Source of the DNA: Saccharum officinarum
Taxonomy: Eukaryota; Streptophyta; Magnoliopsida; Poales; Poaceae
Assembly (NCBI GenBank): GCA_020631735.1
Contig: CM036159.1
Span: 95,218,656-95,282,655, forward strand
Direction of reading: 5' to 3'
Length of the DNA: 64,000 bases
Part shown: in pieces, positions 46,601 through 57,712 of the stretch
Numbering within the stretch: the first letter of the stretch is position 1
Layout of the letters: every line of letters starts with the position of its first letter
Made by a program: the position numbers and the translations under genes
The notes under the pieces: generated by a model
Database searches by the model: none
Seen by the model: only the letters and a program-made list of their open reading frames with translations
What the model was told of the DNA's origin: nothing

Positions 46601-47466
46601 CGCCTACGCAGCGGTTAAGGAGGAGGCGCAGGCCTGGGAGGCCGAGTCCACGGCGCGTGAAGACGCGACAAGGGCTCGGGAGGAGGCTGCCAAAGCCCAT
46701 GAGGACCTCATGCCACTGCTGGCGCGTGTGAAGGAGCTCGAGAGGGACATCACCTTAGTCAGTGGTCAGCGCGATGCCCTCAACATCCTGGCCGGGATGG
46801 TGTCCGCCCGCGTCAAAACCTTGGAAGACAAGGTTGCGCCGTTGAGGGGGATGGTCCGTGACAGGGACGAGGCTCTTCGAGCGTTTGAGAAGACGTGCGG
46901 GGAGCTACGTGATGAGATCGTGGGTTGGCAGACCCATTCTGAGGGTAAGCTTCTTGTTGTGTAGTGGCCTTGGCGTCGAGGTCCTAGGCTTGCGCTAACT
47001 TGATGCTTGTGTTCTAGAGTTGGAGAAGGAGCAGCAAGCGGCTCAGGCGACGGCCACCTCATTCTAGAACCTCTTCAAAGCCGAGGCCAGGCGAACTCAG
47101 TTGCTTTAGGGCGCCATCACCTCCGTATGTGACGGCCTGGGGGTCGAGCCCGACGCCAACACCGAGGAGGATGCCCCGGGGAACTCCTTCGTCTGTCAGA
47201 TGGTGGCGCTGGGCCGCCGCATCCATGAGAGGATACGAGGCAGCCTTCATCATGACATGAAGAGGGCTCTGGCAGTCGTTCGGTCTGGGTTCATGTATGA
47301 CATGGACCTCATCACTAATGGTTTCATCATGGATCTAGATCGGATGGATGAGGAGAATGAAATCGCCTGCCTAGGCCTGATCGAAGCGGCTGAGGAGCCT
47401 GGGAGTCGCCTCGCCAAGCTCTCTGAGGTCGAGATGGTTCCGCCTGCTAATGACGAGGGCCTGTGA
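43660..47466 (+). pseudogene. Antisense five-exon gene, Transposase_28-like ('putative gypsy type transposon')
   Basis: The gene runs opposite to gag-pol, between integrase and the 3' LTR. Exons by GT/AG sites are 43660-44577, 44656-45374, 45447-46371, 46455-46944 and 47018-47466. Exon 1 starts MAGKSQILPADAWARSS and carries ALLHYYKVELHHLAPNSISH, AIFVAVCEGYLGMEPQ and WFYLRNDDDQLP. These recall the plant Transposase_28 family, found mainly inside Gypsy elements and of unknown function. Exon 2 is Ser/acidic-rich, exon 3 Ala/Glu-rich, and exon 4 an Ala/Glu coiled coil (AEAREDATRAREEA-like). Exon 5 ends MVPPANDEGL. In-frame stops occur at 43756, 43777, 44011, 44149, 44332, 44521 and 46045, with more in exons 2, 4 and 5. 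Exon 1 shows no frameshift, so it decayed by point mutation. It is known in kind from Tat elements; its role is not established. Confidence 0.78.
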
Positions 47467-48171
47467 GCCAAACCTGGGCATGAAGGCACGTGTAATAAGT
47501 TTGTATCCGTAACTTAGGTCGTGATGGCCTCAGGGGCCCTGAAACATTTTTAGATGTAAACTTGTACTGATTATTAAGTTTTGTTCGAGCTTTTTTCTTC
47601 CCGTTATCACTTGAATCACGTTCTCGCATGATTTACTTCATGCGCGGTCATGCCCCTTGGTGTAAGGAAGTGAGTGGAGGTACCATAGCCTTGGAGGCAT
47701 AAGTAATCCCATGGCTCGACTGCCCTCGAGCTTCAGGGTGCGCTCGTGGCCTTGCAGATTGTGTAAGAACTTGATTTGAAGCGAACGGGGTGTAAGCTTT
47801 TTTAAAGTCATGAACCATTACTAGGTCTACTTAGTGCGCGGTTGCACCCCTAGGTGTGAGGGGTGAGTGGAGGTACCGTAGCCTCGGAGGCGTAAGTGAT
47901 CTCGTGGCTCAACTGCTCTCGAGCTTTAGGGTGTTCTTGCGGCCTTGTCGACTTAAGTGACAGTTCTCTTTTTTGAAAAAGAGTATGAGCTATTTCGGGG
48001 ACAGGGGGTTCCCCCCTTTGTAGCCCCCGAGGAAGGGTCGATTCTAAGAAAACAGAGTCGATCCTTCCTGGTTGTTATGAAAATAAAGCTTTGAACACCG
48101 CTGTATTCTTTATTGATGAGATTGGAAACAATTTACAGAGCCTCGAGGCTTTTTAAGGGAAAAAGCGACAT
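47467..48171. other. Spacer between antisense gene and integrase, with internal duplication
   Basis: Two related blocks of about 175 bp (47640-47760 and 47820-47945) share GTGTAAGGAAGTGAGTGGAG / GTGTGAGGGGTGAGTGGAG and TCGAGCTT(C/T)AGGGTG. The 3' ends of the two convergent genes meet here. A GGGGGCTACAAAGGGGGG purine tract (minus) lies near 48008-48030. Confidence 0.6.
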
Positions 48172-49290
48172 AGTTGTTCGATGTTCTAGGCGTTGGTGAA
48201 GATTTCGCCTTTCTCGTTCGATAGCTTGTAGGTGCCGGGCTTTAATACTTCTACGATGATGTCTGGCCCTTCCCATGGCCGCATGAGCTTGTGTCGTCCC
48301 TTGGTGTTCTAGCTTCGCCGTAGCACGAGGTCACCAACATTGAGGTCCCGCCTACGTATGTCTCTGTCGTGGTGGCGTCGAAGACTCTGCTGGTACCTGG
48401 CAGAATGCAACAGAGCCACATCACGGGCTTCCTCGAGCTGGTCGAGGGCGTCCTCTCTTGTGGCGTCGTTATTTTTCTCGTTGTAGGCCTTCAACATTGG
48501 GGATCTGTATTCTACATCAGTTGGGAGCATAGCCTCGGATCCGTAGACTAAGAAGAATAGAGTGAACCCTGTGGCTCGACTCGGCGTTGTTCTTAGGCTC
48601 CATAGGACTGAGGGAAGCTCGACAGCCCATTTCTTGTCGTGTTTGTTTAGCTTGTCAAAAATTCTAGGTTTTAGGCCTTGTAGGACCATGTCGTTGGCAC
48701 ATTCTACTTGGCCATTTGTTTTTGGATGAGCCACGGCCGACCAGAGCACACAGATGTGGTGGTTGTCGCAGAAATCCAGAAACTTTTTACTAGTGAATTG
48801 GGTGCCATTGTCCGTGATGATGCAGTTGGGAACTCCAAAGCGGTGGACGATGTCGGTAAAAAAGAGCACAGCTTGCTCAGACCTGATGCTGGTGATAGGA
48901 CGGGCCTCGATCCACTTGGAAAATTTGTCAATGACGACGAGTAAGTGGGAGAAGTCGCCAGTTGTCCTTTTCAAGGGTCCGACTAGGTCGAGCCCCAAAC
49001 AGTGAATGGCCACGTGATAGGAATAGTTTGCAGGGCGTGAGCTAGAAGATGGGTTTGTCTTGCATAGTACTGGCAGCCTTTGCAGGAGCGTACTAGCTTG
49101 ACAGCATCGAAGACTGTGGTCGGCCAATAGAAACCTTGTCAGAAAGCGTTTCCAACGAGGGTTCGAGGCGCTGCGTGATGACCACAAGCCCCCGAGTGTA
49201 GATCATTGAGCAGGTTTCTGCCTTCCTCATTTGTGGTGCAGCGTTGGAGGACGCCAGTAGGGCTACGGTGATACAGCTCCCTACTGTTGC
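48172..49290 (-). pseudogene. pol: Element E integrase
   Basis: An N-terminal zinc finger (LHSGACGHHAAPRTL ... CKGCQYYARQ) is followed by the catalytic core with all three acidic residues in GLDLVGP, TDNGTQF and NGQVECAN. A C-terminal part follows (HDRDIRRRDLNVGDLVLRRS, then KLMRPWEGPDIIVEVLKPG and FTNA*NIEQLCRFFP). It joins the cDNA to the target, making 5-bp duplications. Stops and frameshifts break the frame (TGA after VGNAF, TGA in IT*PFTVWGL, a frameshift near 49000, TAG near the C-terminus). Confidence 0.9.
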
Positions 49291-49389
49291 CAAATATCAC
49301 AAAGGTTTGGCTCGGCGAGCGATCCGTCGAGCCTCGATCTTATCCGAGGGGAGGTCCCCTCGAGTGAGATGGTCGAGGTACGGAATACG

Positions 49390-49985
49390 CTAGTCAGGCT
49401 CGGGGTTGGCTGGTGGTGTCAAGCCTTCCACCTGCATGGCCTCGGCTCCGGTCGAGGGGGCTTCCGCCTCAGGTAGAGGGTCGAGTGATGGCCCGTTGAC
49501 CCCTTCATCTGCCCTGATGTTGACGGACAGTTGGTGGAGATCTCTCGCAAAAACGTCTGGTGGAACCGTAGTTCGACTGGAAGCGATTTTCGCGAGTTTG
49601 TCGGCGGCCTCATTATACCGGCGTGCGATGTGGTTGAGCTCGAGGCCGTGAAACTTATCCTCAAGGCGCCGTACCTCTTCATAGTAGGCCTCCATCTTGG
49701 GATCACGGCAGCTCGAGCTCTTCATGACCTGGTCGATTATGAGCTGAGAGTCACCTCAAACATCGAGGTGTCAGACCCCTAGTTCGACAGCGATTCGCAA
49801 GCCCATGACGAGCGCCTCATATTCGGCGACGTTGTTGGAGGCAGGAAAATGAAGCAGGATGATATAGCGCATGTGGACTCCGAGGGGTGAGATGAAGAGC
49901 AAACCCGCGCCTGCTCCTGTTTTCATCAGCGACCCGTCGAAGTACATGGTCCAAAGCTCAGCCTAGAGCTGAACCGGAGGAAGTT
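49390..49985 (-). pseudogene. pol: Element E second RNase H-like domain
   Basis: The minus strand reads WTMYFDGSLMKTGAGAGLLF, ASNNVAEYEALVMGL, then GDSQLIIDQVMKSSSCRDPK and ELNHIARRYNEAADKLAKIA. This is an RNase H fold with D, E and D in FDGS, EYEA and GDSQ. It follows the RT-linked RNase H, a trait of the Tat lineage. Two in-frame stops flank HLDV. Confidence 0.85.
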
Positions 49986-50381
49986 GAGTGTCGGTCCACT
50001 CCGCCAGGAAATCTGCTAGTACTTGGGACTTGATGGCTTTGTGCGGTGCATAAGAGAGGGTCTCACCCATGAGCTCGACCGCCCACTTGGCTATCCTACC
50101 TGAGGCTTCCCGGTTCTGGGCTATCTCCCCCAGAGGGAAAGAAGAGACCACAGTCATCGGGTGGCCCTCAAAATAGTGACGGAGTTTGCGCCGCGTTAAG
50201 ACGATGGCGTACAACAGCTTTTGGATCTGCGGGTAGCGAACCTTGGTTTCCGAGAGCACCTCACTGATGAAGTAGACCGGTCTCTAGACGAGCAAGGTAT
50301 GTCCATTCTCTGCCCTCTCGACAACCAAGACCGCGCTGACTACTTGTGTCGTTGCGGTGACATAAAGTAGGAGGGGTTCCC
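49963..50381 (-). pseudogene. pol: Element E RT-linked RNase H
   Basis: The frame contains [24 protein letters not shown] sequence ([20 protein letters not shown]), [20 protein letters not shown] and [20 protein letters not shown], with a stop at the junction to the upstream part (about 50286). It is the standard Gypsy RNase H/connection region between RT and the second RNase H. Confidence 0.82.
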
Positions 50382-51374
50382 CTAGGGTCGGAGGGACAAG
50401 GATTGGTGACTTAGAGAGTGTAGCTTTGAGCCTTGCAAGAGCTTCCTCGACTCGAGGGTCCACGAGAAGTGTTCCAATTTTTTCAGGAGACGATACAGTG
50501 GGAGCGCTTTTTCACCGAGGCGCGAAATGAAGCGACTGAGGGCTGCTAGGCAGCCCATGACCCTCTGCACGCCCTTCAGATCTCGAATAGGGCCCATCTT
50601 GGTTATTGCGGTGATCTTTTCCGGGATGGCCTCGATGCCACGCTCGAAAACGATGAACCCTAGAAGCATGCCTCGAGGAACGCCGAAAACGCATTTCTCG
50701 AGGTTGAGCTTGATGTTCTTTGCTCGGAGGCACTTGAACGCAACGTCGAGGTCGTTTATCAAATTATCAGCCTTTTTGTTTTGACAACGATATCATCGAC
50801 ATAAGCCTCGATGGTTGGTCCGATGTGTTCCCCAAAAAATGTGTTGCATGCATTGCTGGTACATGGCCCCTACGTTCCGGAGACCGAAGGGCATAGTAAC
50901 ATAGCAATACATGCCGAATGGGGTGATGAACGAAGTCGCGAGCTGGTCGGACTCCTTCATTTTGATTTGGTGGTAGCCAGAATATGCATCTAAAAACGAC
51001 AGGGTTTCACATCCCGCAGTGGGATCAATGCATGGCAAAGGAAAAGGAACTTTTGGACATGCTTTATTTAAACTAGTATAGTCTACACACATCATCCACT
51101 TCCCACTCTTTTTCTTAACTAACATAGGATTAGCTAGCCACTCGGGATGATGAACCTCCTTGATGAATCCGGTCTCCAACAATTTGTGTATCTCCTCACC
51201 GACGACCTTACGCTTCTCCTCGTCGAAGCGGCGCAAGCATTGCTTCACCGGTTTGGAGCTGGCTCAGATCTCCAAGGCATGCTCGATGACTTCCCTGGGT
51301 ATGCCCGGCATATCCGAGGGACTCCACGCAAAGATGTCGATGTTTACGTGGAGAAAGTCGACGAGCATTGTTTC
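50382..51374 (-). pseudogene. pol: Element E reverse transcriptase, two compensating frameshifts
   Basis: The frame reads NIDIFAWSPSDMPGIPREV, HHPEWLANPMLVKKKSGKWM, DAYSGYHQIKMKESDQ and MPFGLRN, then the YVDD box (50792-50803), and NIKLNLEKCVFGVPRGMLLG. A T6 run on minus (about 50830, where five keep frame) shifts the frame before YVDD. A missing A in the AAAACAAAAA run just after it (about 50775) shifts it again, so the catalytic box sits in a 55-base out-of-frame island. There is also a TGA after ALEI (about 51265). Otherwise the RT core is well conserved. Confidence 0.9.
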
Positions 51375-51989
51375 CTATTTGGGATCGAGGGTGGCGCTGA
51401 TGCTCAACGCCTTTTCCTTTGAGTTAGCGGGGTCGAGGGGCACGAGCTTGATGTCTTCCGTGGGCTTGAAGCTGCCGGCGTGGCGCTTGGGGTCGGGGAT
51501 CTCGTTGGCCAGACCGTTGAGGTCCATCGCCAAGGTTGCCGACTCCAAGACGACTTCTCCATGCTCGACGCACTCGACGTCGCACTCGTAGGCATGCTTG
51601 TATGAGGGCCCGACAATTATGACATGGTTGGGGCCTGGCATCTTGAGTTTGAGGTAGGTGTAGTTTGGGACCGCCATGAACCGGGCATAGCATGGGCACC
51701 CAAGGATGGCGTGATATGTTCCATGGAATCCGACCACTTCAAAAGTGAGAGTCTCTTTTCTGAAGTTGGTGGGAGTGCCAAAACAGACAGGCAGGTCGAC
51801 TCGGCCGACGGGCTCTGCTCACTTTCCAGGCATGACTTCATGGAAGCCCCCGACGCTGGGTTGGAGGTGCGTCCTCGTGATCCCCAGGAGGTCGAGGGTC
51901 TGGGCATAGATGATGTTAAGGTTGCTGCCGCCATCCATGAGCACCATGGTGAGGCGTGTGTTGGCGATAATGGGATCGACAACAAGCGG
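51375..51989 (-). pseudogene. pol: Element E aspartic protease
   Basis: Minus reads NTRLTMVLMDGGSNLNIIYA, with the protease triad as DGG/DGGS, then LPVCFGTPTNFRKETLTFEV, GFHGTYHAILGCPCYARFMA and YTYLKLKMPGP. It cuts the polyprotein. A TGA follows EVMPGK (about 51818). Confidence 0.82.
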
Positions 51990-54507
51990 CTAGACCCCGG
52001 GATTGGGGACGTAGTATGGGTGATCAGCACGGTCGAAAGTGATGGCCACCTCGGACCAGTCAAGGAAGAGGGGGGTTGCCGGCTGCACGGAGAAGACCTC
52101 TCGATGTTCTTGTTTGTGCTGGCGTGTCGAGAGGCACGTCGAGGGTCCTCCGTACATCATGAAGCAGTCATGGATCTTAGGGAATCCCTCGTCCTTGTTG
52201 TCTCCCTTGGGATCTTCCTTCTTGTCATCTTTCTTGATGCCTATGCCTTCAAAATATCTTCGGAGCATGTGGCAGTCCTCGAGGTTGTGGTTCGTGGGCC
52301 CCTTGTGGTAGGGACATGGCTCTTTGAGCATTTTATCGAAGATGCCCCCGGCGGGGGGCCCTCGAGGTTTCTTGCGATCAGCAGCAGCAACAAGGTCATC
52401 TGTCGGGGCCTCGAGCTTGCCCTGTTGGTTCTTCTTCTTCTTCCTGTTGTTCCTCTTTGAGCCCCGGCTAGAGCTCGTGGGATCGTCCACCTTGTGCTTC
52501 CCTTTTCCCTGATCACCGCCAAAGATGGCACCAACCGCCTCCTCGCCGGCAGCGAAGTTGGTGATGATGTCCATCAAACCATTGGCAGTGATGGGGGTGT
52601 TGTGGCCCAGCTCTCGGACCAACTCTTTGCAAGTGGTGCTAGAGAGGAAGGCCATGATAACGTCAGAGTCGGTGATGTTAGGGAGCTCGGTGCGTTGCTT
52701 GGAGAAACACCGGATGTAATCCGGAGGGATTCACCCGGCTTCTGCTTGCAGCTTCGGAGGTCCCACGAGTTGCCGGGGCGCATGTAGGTTCCCTTGAAGT
52801 TTCCCTCGACACCCTCATGAGGTCGTCCCAGTCGTGGATTTGTCGAGGTGGGAGATCCTCGAGCCAGGCTCGAGCGGTGTCCGACAGGAACAGGGGGAGT
52901 TGCCGATGATGACCCGGTCGTCAGTGGCCTCACCCAACTGACATGCCAAGCGGAAGTCAGCGAGCCAAAGTTCGGGTTTGGTCTCGCCGTTATACTTGGT
53001 AAGAGTCGTGGGGGCGGAACCGAGCCGGGAGTATCATTTTGCGAATGGCCTTGCTAAAGACCCGAGGACCCGGTGGCTCGGGTGAAGGGCTTCGATCTTC
53101 TGAGCTGTCGTAGCGCTCGCCCCTGTGCTCGTGGTAGCCTCGAGCTGCACCGTCACCGTGTTTGCGCCTTCGGCGCTCGACGATGTTGTCACGGGCATCT
53201 CGAGGTTCACGGTTGTCGATGATACGCTCACGGACAGGGGCCCCCCTTCGTGCGGTGAACCGAGGCCTCCTTCTCCTATCGGGAGGGCTCGGCAGGCTGC
53301 TCTGAGGTAGGCCCACATCGCCTTGAGGCAAAACTCTCAGCCTGCTGCATGGCAGCGGTCTCGAGGAGTCCTTAGATTTCATCTTGGGCTCGATGGGCGT
53401 CGGGGTTCGATGGCTCGGGCATGTTACGAAGAAGCATGGCGGCGACGACCATGTTCTGGCTGGCTTGACCGAAAACCAGGGGTTGACCGCCAGATCCTCG
53501 ACGATGCGATGATTGACATCGCGAGCTCTTTCTCGAGCTCCTCTGCCATGTGCGTGTGTCACGCGCTCTTGCTCGAGGGTTCGCTGTAGTAGACGCAGGT
53601 TTTCTCATTCCTCGTTGAGCCTATCCTGCAACTCGCGGATTTGCTCGAGCTGTATTCCTTGATCCGCAAGGAATTGAGCCTCATCCCGCTTGGCAGGGAG
53701 CTCGACCTAAGGTGGCGTGTTCCTTCCTTCAACGGTTGTCTCATCCTTCGAATCTGACGCGCTAGCTCCATCGATGTTGAAGCACTTATGGGTCGGGTCG
53801 TAGGTGTCATCGACAGAGTCAGAGTCTGGAGCGTCGAAATAGTAGTACGATGGGTGCATATGAGGTCGTCTGTCTCTAGGGTCGTAACGTCGAGAAGCAG
53901 TTGCATGGGGCCCCGTCTCTGGGGTCTCCGTAGAGTCTAGGTACTCGGAAGCTGGTGTAGATGCAACAAGGTTGAGAGTGGAGCGTAGATGGTGTCCGAG
54001 GAGTTCTTCGTAAGCACTCATGCTGGTGCCTACAGAAGAAGCGTAGGCCCGGGCAACCGAGTCTAGCCCAAATGGGAATGCTGATGAAGATGTCGTTCCT
54101 CGTGCCGGTGTAGTCGGACCGGGAGGTGGTGGTGTCGCACCAGGCGGTAGAGCGGTGGAACTCCCTATCGGCATCTTACCCTCAGCCAAGCTCATCCTAC
54201 ACAGATCCTCAACGAGGAATTCCATGTTGGCGTCCGGCTGAGAGGCACCAGATCGGGGAATCCCATCGTCCTCCGCAAGGCGGTGACGGTGGTTGCGCCG
54301 GGCTCGCCATCGCCTGGCAGCTCGTGCCTGACGAGAGCGACGATACCGTCGCAGCGCTCTCCCAGGCTGGGAGAGCTCGTGGTCCATGTCGGTCGGGTGC
54401 CTGGGTGGGAGGAGGACCATATCGTAGCCATGGCCAAGCGACATGAACTCCAAACTCCCAAACCAGATCACCGTGGCCAACGGGAGTGGGCGTTCAGGGT
54501 CAGCCAT
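51990..54507 (-). pseudogene. gag: Element E gag
   Basis: It starts at MADPERPLPLATVIW (54507), just after the PBS. The N-terminal Arg-rich/Pro-rich part ends at a stop after EGRNTPP (53707). The middle and capsid-like part is read in other frames (KAIRKMILPARFRPHDSYQV, WLADFRLACQLGEATDDRVI). The C-terminal part (52655-51990) reads LGHNTPITANGLMDIITNFA, KPRGPPAGGIFDKMLKEPCP and a CPYHKGPTNHNLEDC zinc-like motif. Several frameshifts (near 53040, 52900 and 52790) and stops are present. Gag forms the particle. The order and the CPYH...H....C motif are typical of Tat elements. Confidence 0.85.
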
Positions 54508-54550
54508 CCAGAAAAATGGCAGGAAAACGGCGATGGCACACAGCTTCCCC

Positions 54551-54566
54551 CTACCTGGCGCGCCAA
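54551..54566 (-). other. Primer binding site-like motif of element E
   Basis: The minus strand reads TTGGCGCGCCAGGTAG one base inside the right LTR. The matching tRNA was not determined here. Confidence 0.7.
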
Positions 54567-54567
54567 C

Positions 54568-55695
54568 TGTCGGCGTCTAGTCCTGCGGGGCCCTGAGCCA
54601 ACGAGTGAATCGAGTGCTGCGTGTCCCTAATCTGGATGGTGATGCAAGGAGGATACACGGAGGTTTATCTTGGTTCAGGCAAAAGAAGGCCCTACGTCCA
54701 GTGGAGAGGAGGGAGTATTGTATTTTCTTGCACCTAAGTGCTTGCGTAGGGGTTACAAGCTGCGAGAGAGGGAACTAGGCCCAGGTCCCAAAGGAAAAAT
54801 GAGAGTACAAGGGAGATTGCTTGAGATGTTGATCTATGAGTTGTGTGCCTTTGCTTATTTGCGCTTGGCTTTTGGCTTGCGTCTTACTTCGTCCGTGCCC
54901 CTTGTAGAGCCCTGGTCCGCCCTTTTATAGGGTAAGAGAAGGCCGGGACACCGGGGGAGTCTTGAAGTTTTGTCGATCCCTGTAGAGGTGGCTGTAGCGA
55001 CGTGCCCCAGGAATGACCGACCATCCCCGGACACCATGGTGACGTAGGGGATGAGACGATGAAAAGACCTCGAGTCCTGTGCCACGTCGGCCTTTCCTCC
55101 CTGCTGACCGATGGTAGGTCGAGGCTAGGTCGAGGCCAGGTTGAGGATGGGCGGATAAGGCCGAATCCCTGAGATCATGGGGTACGGACCTTGTCGTATC
55201 CTCCCTCGAGGGTGATCGGTGGCAAAATAGTGTGCGGTATGGTGTGTATAGTGACAGATTTTCACCTCCCATCTCGGGATGGGCGGTAAAAAGTGAGATT
55301 TGACACCGGTGTTGTTTCCACGTCGGTCACAGCTATAGCCATGACAGTAGGAAGTAACAGGTAGTCACATTAAATGCTTCGACTTTTGTTTCAGAGTAGG
55401 TGAATAAGATGGGTCGAGTGGTCCAACTCTGGGTCGTGCGAGTCGGAGATTTCCGATAGTCGAGGTGCCTTGTCGAACGAGCCTCGTGCGAGTGGGAACG
55501 CGGTCGAGGCGTCCCGTCGAGGGTGCCTCGTACGAGTCGGAACGTAGTCGAGGCGTCCCGTTGAGCTGGCCTCGTACGAGTTGAAGTGCAGTCGATGCGT
55601 CTCATCTACTATTTTGGCTTTGTTTTGTTTGCGGGTAGTGTTTTGTTTTTTCTTGATCGTTGATTGTGGGTACCCCTAGTTTTAGGTACCCGACA
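54568..55695 (-). repeat. 5' LTR of element E
   Basis: TGTCGGCGTC...GTACCCGACA, matching 41421-42549 with small indels. Confidence 0.95.
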
Positions 55696-55700
55696 GACTT

Positions 55701-56329
55701 ACTTGGTACTCTATTAAGAATATGAATGACGGTTTTTAATCCCTCCATCCACAGACTCAACGGTAAGGTGGAGTAACTTATCATACTACGCACCATATCC
55801 ATCAGGGTACGGTTACATCTTTTAGCTACTCCATTCTGCTGAGGTTCGCCCGGTGTGGAATACTAGGCTACTATGCCATTCTCCTGTAAGAACCTTGCAA
55901 AATGTCCAGGAACCTGGCCATATGGGGTATGCCGACCATAGTACTCTCCCCACGGTCAGATCTGACTATCTTAATCTTTAAATTGTGCTGATTTTCAACT
56001 TCAGCCTTAAATATTGTAAATTGATCCAATGCTTCTGTTCTTTATTTGATTAGATAAATGTTGCCAAAACAAGAGTAATCATCTGTGAATGTTATGAACG
56101 AGTCATAACCATCCACACTCTTCACAGAAAATGGACCACATATGTCTGTGTGAATTATCTCTAAAATTTCTACACTTCGTTTGACATATTTTTTAATTTT
56201 CTTTTCATACTTTCCTTTAATACATTCTATGCATTGTTCTAAGTCTAATAACTCTAATGGAGGAAGAATTTCATTCTTAACTAGTATTTCTATTCCCCTC
56301 TCAAAATATGGCCTAAACAACAGTGTCAT
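55701..56329 (-). pseudogene. pol: Copia D GAG-pre-integrase and integrase core
   Basis: The minus strand reads CIKGKYEKKIKKYVKRS (zinc-like N-terminus), HTDICGPFSVKSVDGYDSFI with the first D, and RSDRGE with the second D. It then reads YSTPGEPQQNGVAKRCNRTL, where the third catalytic residue, normally Glu in NGVAERRNRT, is Lys (codon at 55821-55823). The last part reads SLWMEGLKTVIHILNRVPSK, and element E follows. A 1-base deletion after RSDRGE and a TAG in GIVA*YSTP also break the frame. The product would not integrate DNA. Confidence 0.88.
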
Positions 56330-56358
56330 AATTTCGACGATGCATCATGAGTTCTCTT

Positions 56359-56958
56359 TTATTTTCTGTTTGCATTCACAAGCGAGGACACATTCTCGTT
56401 CACATCACGTACGGAATTCATATTTTCACGAAGTGATAATAAATAAAGCTCGTCTTGTCGAAAAGCAAGACCGACACATTTAGCATTAAACCATATCTCA
56501 CATTTGTCATTTCCAAAATGGCAATCATAACCATCATTGTCTAAGCATGAAACACTAATCATGTTTCTTTGTAAAGAAGGAACATAAAGAACATCCCTAA
56601 GTAAAAGCATGAAACCATCAGCAAACTCTAGAGAAAGATCACCAGCGGCTTCAATATCTGCTCGAACTCTATTTGTGACTTTAATGCAGCTTTCTCTTCT
56701 TTGTGTAGTCCTCGTCGAACGGAATCCCTGTAAAGAATTAACAACATGAACAGTCGCTCCTAAATCAATCCACCAAGTAGATTTTGAATATCGTACATAC
56801 AGGGATTCATTTATGAACGTAATAATGTTCTCATATTTCTTTGTCATGATCATCTTCAACAATTCGGGAAAATCTTTCTTATAATGTCTCGTCTTCTTGC
56901 AATGAAGACACTGATCTTTCTCCACTGCAAACTTCTTCTGCTGAGGCTGATGGTGCAT
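56359..56958 (-). pseudogene. pol: Copia D gag zinc knuckle and protease
   Basis: CLHCKKTRHYKKDFP is a CCHC knuckle whose last Cys is Phe, so metal binding is doubtful. WWIDLGATVHVVNS is the protease active site, D-L-G-A where D-S-G-A is usual. SLEFADGFMLLLRDVLYVPS and NMISVSCLDNDGYDCHFGND continue into the GAG-pre-integrase region. Frame open for 199 codons. Confidence 0.82.
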
Positions 56959-56959
56959 G

Positions 56960-57694
56960 GAAGCCTTTCCCTGTGTCTTTGAGGAGGAGTTGGCATTAAA
57001 ATTCTTTTTTTTTGTTTTCTTTCACATAGTTGATAGTACCACCATGTGAAACTTTTATTCTCTCCTCCTCCTACACACACATAGCTATGAGCTTCTCTAA
57101 GTCCCACTCTCGGGTTGTATGTTGTAATTAACAACAAAAGTATCAAATTCCTTTGGCAAGGAAATAAAAATTAGATGGATAAGGAACTCATCCTCGAGAG
57201 CCAGATCTATTGGTTTCAGCTTGGATGCCAAATTGCTCATCCTTAGTATGTGCTCTCTTATGCCACTGCCACCTCTAGAGTACCTCTCTATAACCAGCTG
57301 CTTTATCAGCTAGGTACCATATGTCTTTGAAGAGAAGAGCCAGTGAACTGACTCTTTATTCTGTCAAGGTACTCTGTGACCATGTCACACTCTGGGATTG
57401 AGCCCACTATTGCGGGCTCAATTGTGTTCTTTATCACAGCCAAACACTTCTTGTCGGCAGTGACCCACTTTTTATGCTCAAGGTCATATGACATCTTTAT
57501 GGGAGCAAAGTCCCTCTGTCTGGTTTGCCAAGCAGCATCAGCCTCATTAGTCTCCCTCACCGGTGCCATAGGCTTAGTGGGACACGGTGAGGTGACTATC
57601 CAGTCCACCTCAGCCAAGATGAAGGTCAGGTCGATCTTTTTCTTTCACTCAGTGTAGTTGTCTCCTTTGGGGGCCAGGATATCTTTGATACAAC
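56960..57694 (-). pseudogene. gag: Copia D gag, N-terminal part
   Basis: It begins MGCIKDILAPKGDNYTE (57694), then a TGA where Trp is expected, then KIDLTFILAEVDWIV, CLAVIKNTIEPAIVGSIPEC and DMVTEYLDRIKSQF. After frameshifts and stops, reading continues towards the zinc knuckle at 56958. Typical Copia gag. A TTTTCAG acceptor-like site precedes the ATG by 18 bases (57712), so a spliced leader is possible. Confidence 0.75.
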
Positions 57695-57712
57695 CCATCA
57701 ACGAGTATTCTC

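Larger units (their letters stand above)
41421..55695 (-). mobile_element. Element E: 14.3-kb Tat-like Ty3/Gypsy retrotransposon
   Basis: LTRs of about 1.13 kb (41421-42549 and 54568-55695) start TGTCGG and end CCGACA. GACTT occurs at 41416-41420 and 55696-55700. A PBS-like site (TTGGCGCGCCAGG) lies next to the right LTR, and a GCCTCGGGGGCTAC polypurine tract next to the left one. Internal order from right to left is gag, protease, RT, RNase H, a second RNase H-like domain, integrase, then about 5.6 kb before the 3' LTR. That last region carries an antisense (plus-strand) five-exon gene. Second RNase H plus an extra antisense gene between integrase and 3' LTR fit the Tat lineage (Grande/RIRE2-like). 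Confidence 0.93.

Noticed and set aside
51624..52460. 278-codon plus-strand frame opposite element E gag/protease
   Set aside because: It is the complement of a well-supported minus-strand gag/protease coding region with proper motifs, and itself shows no known domain.
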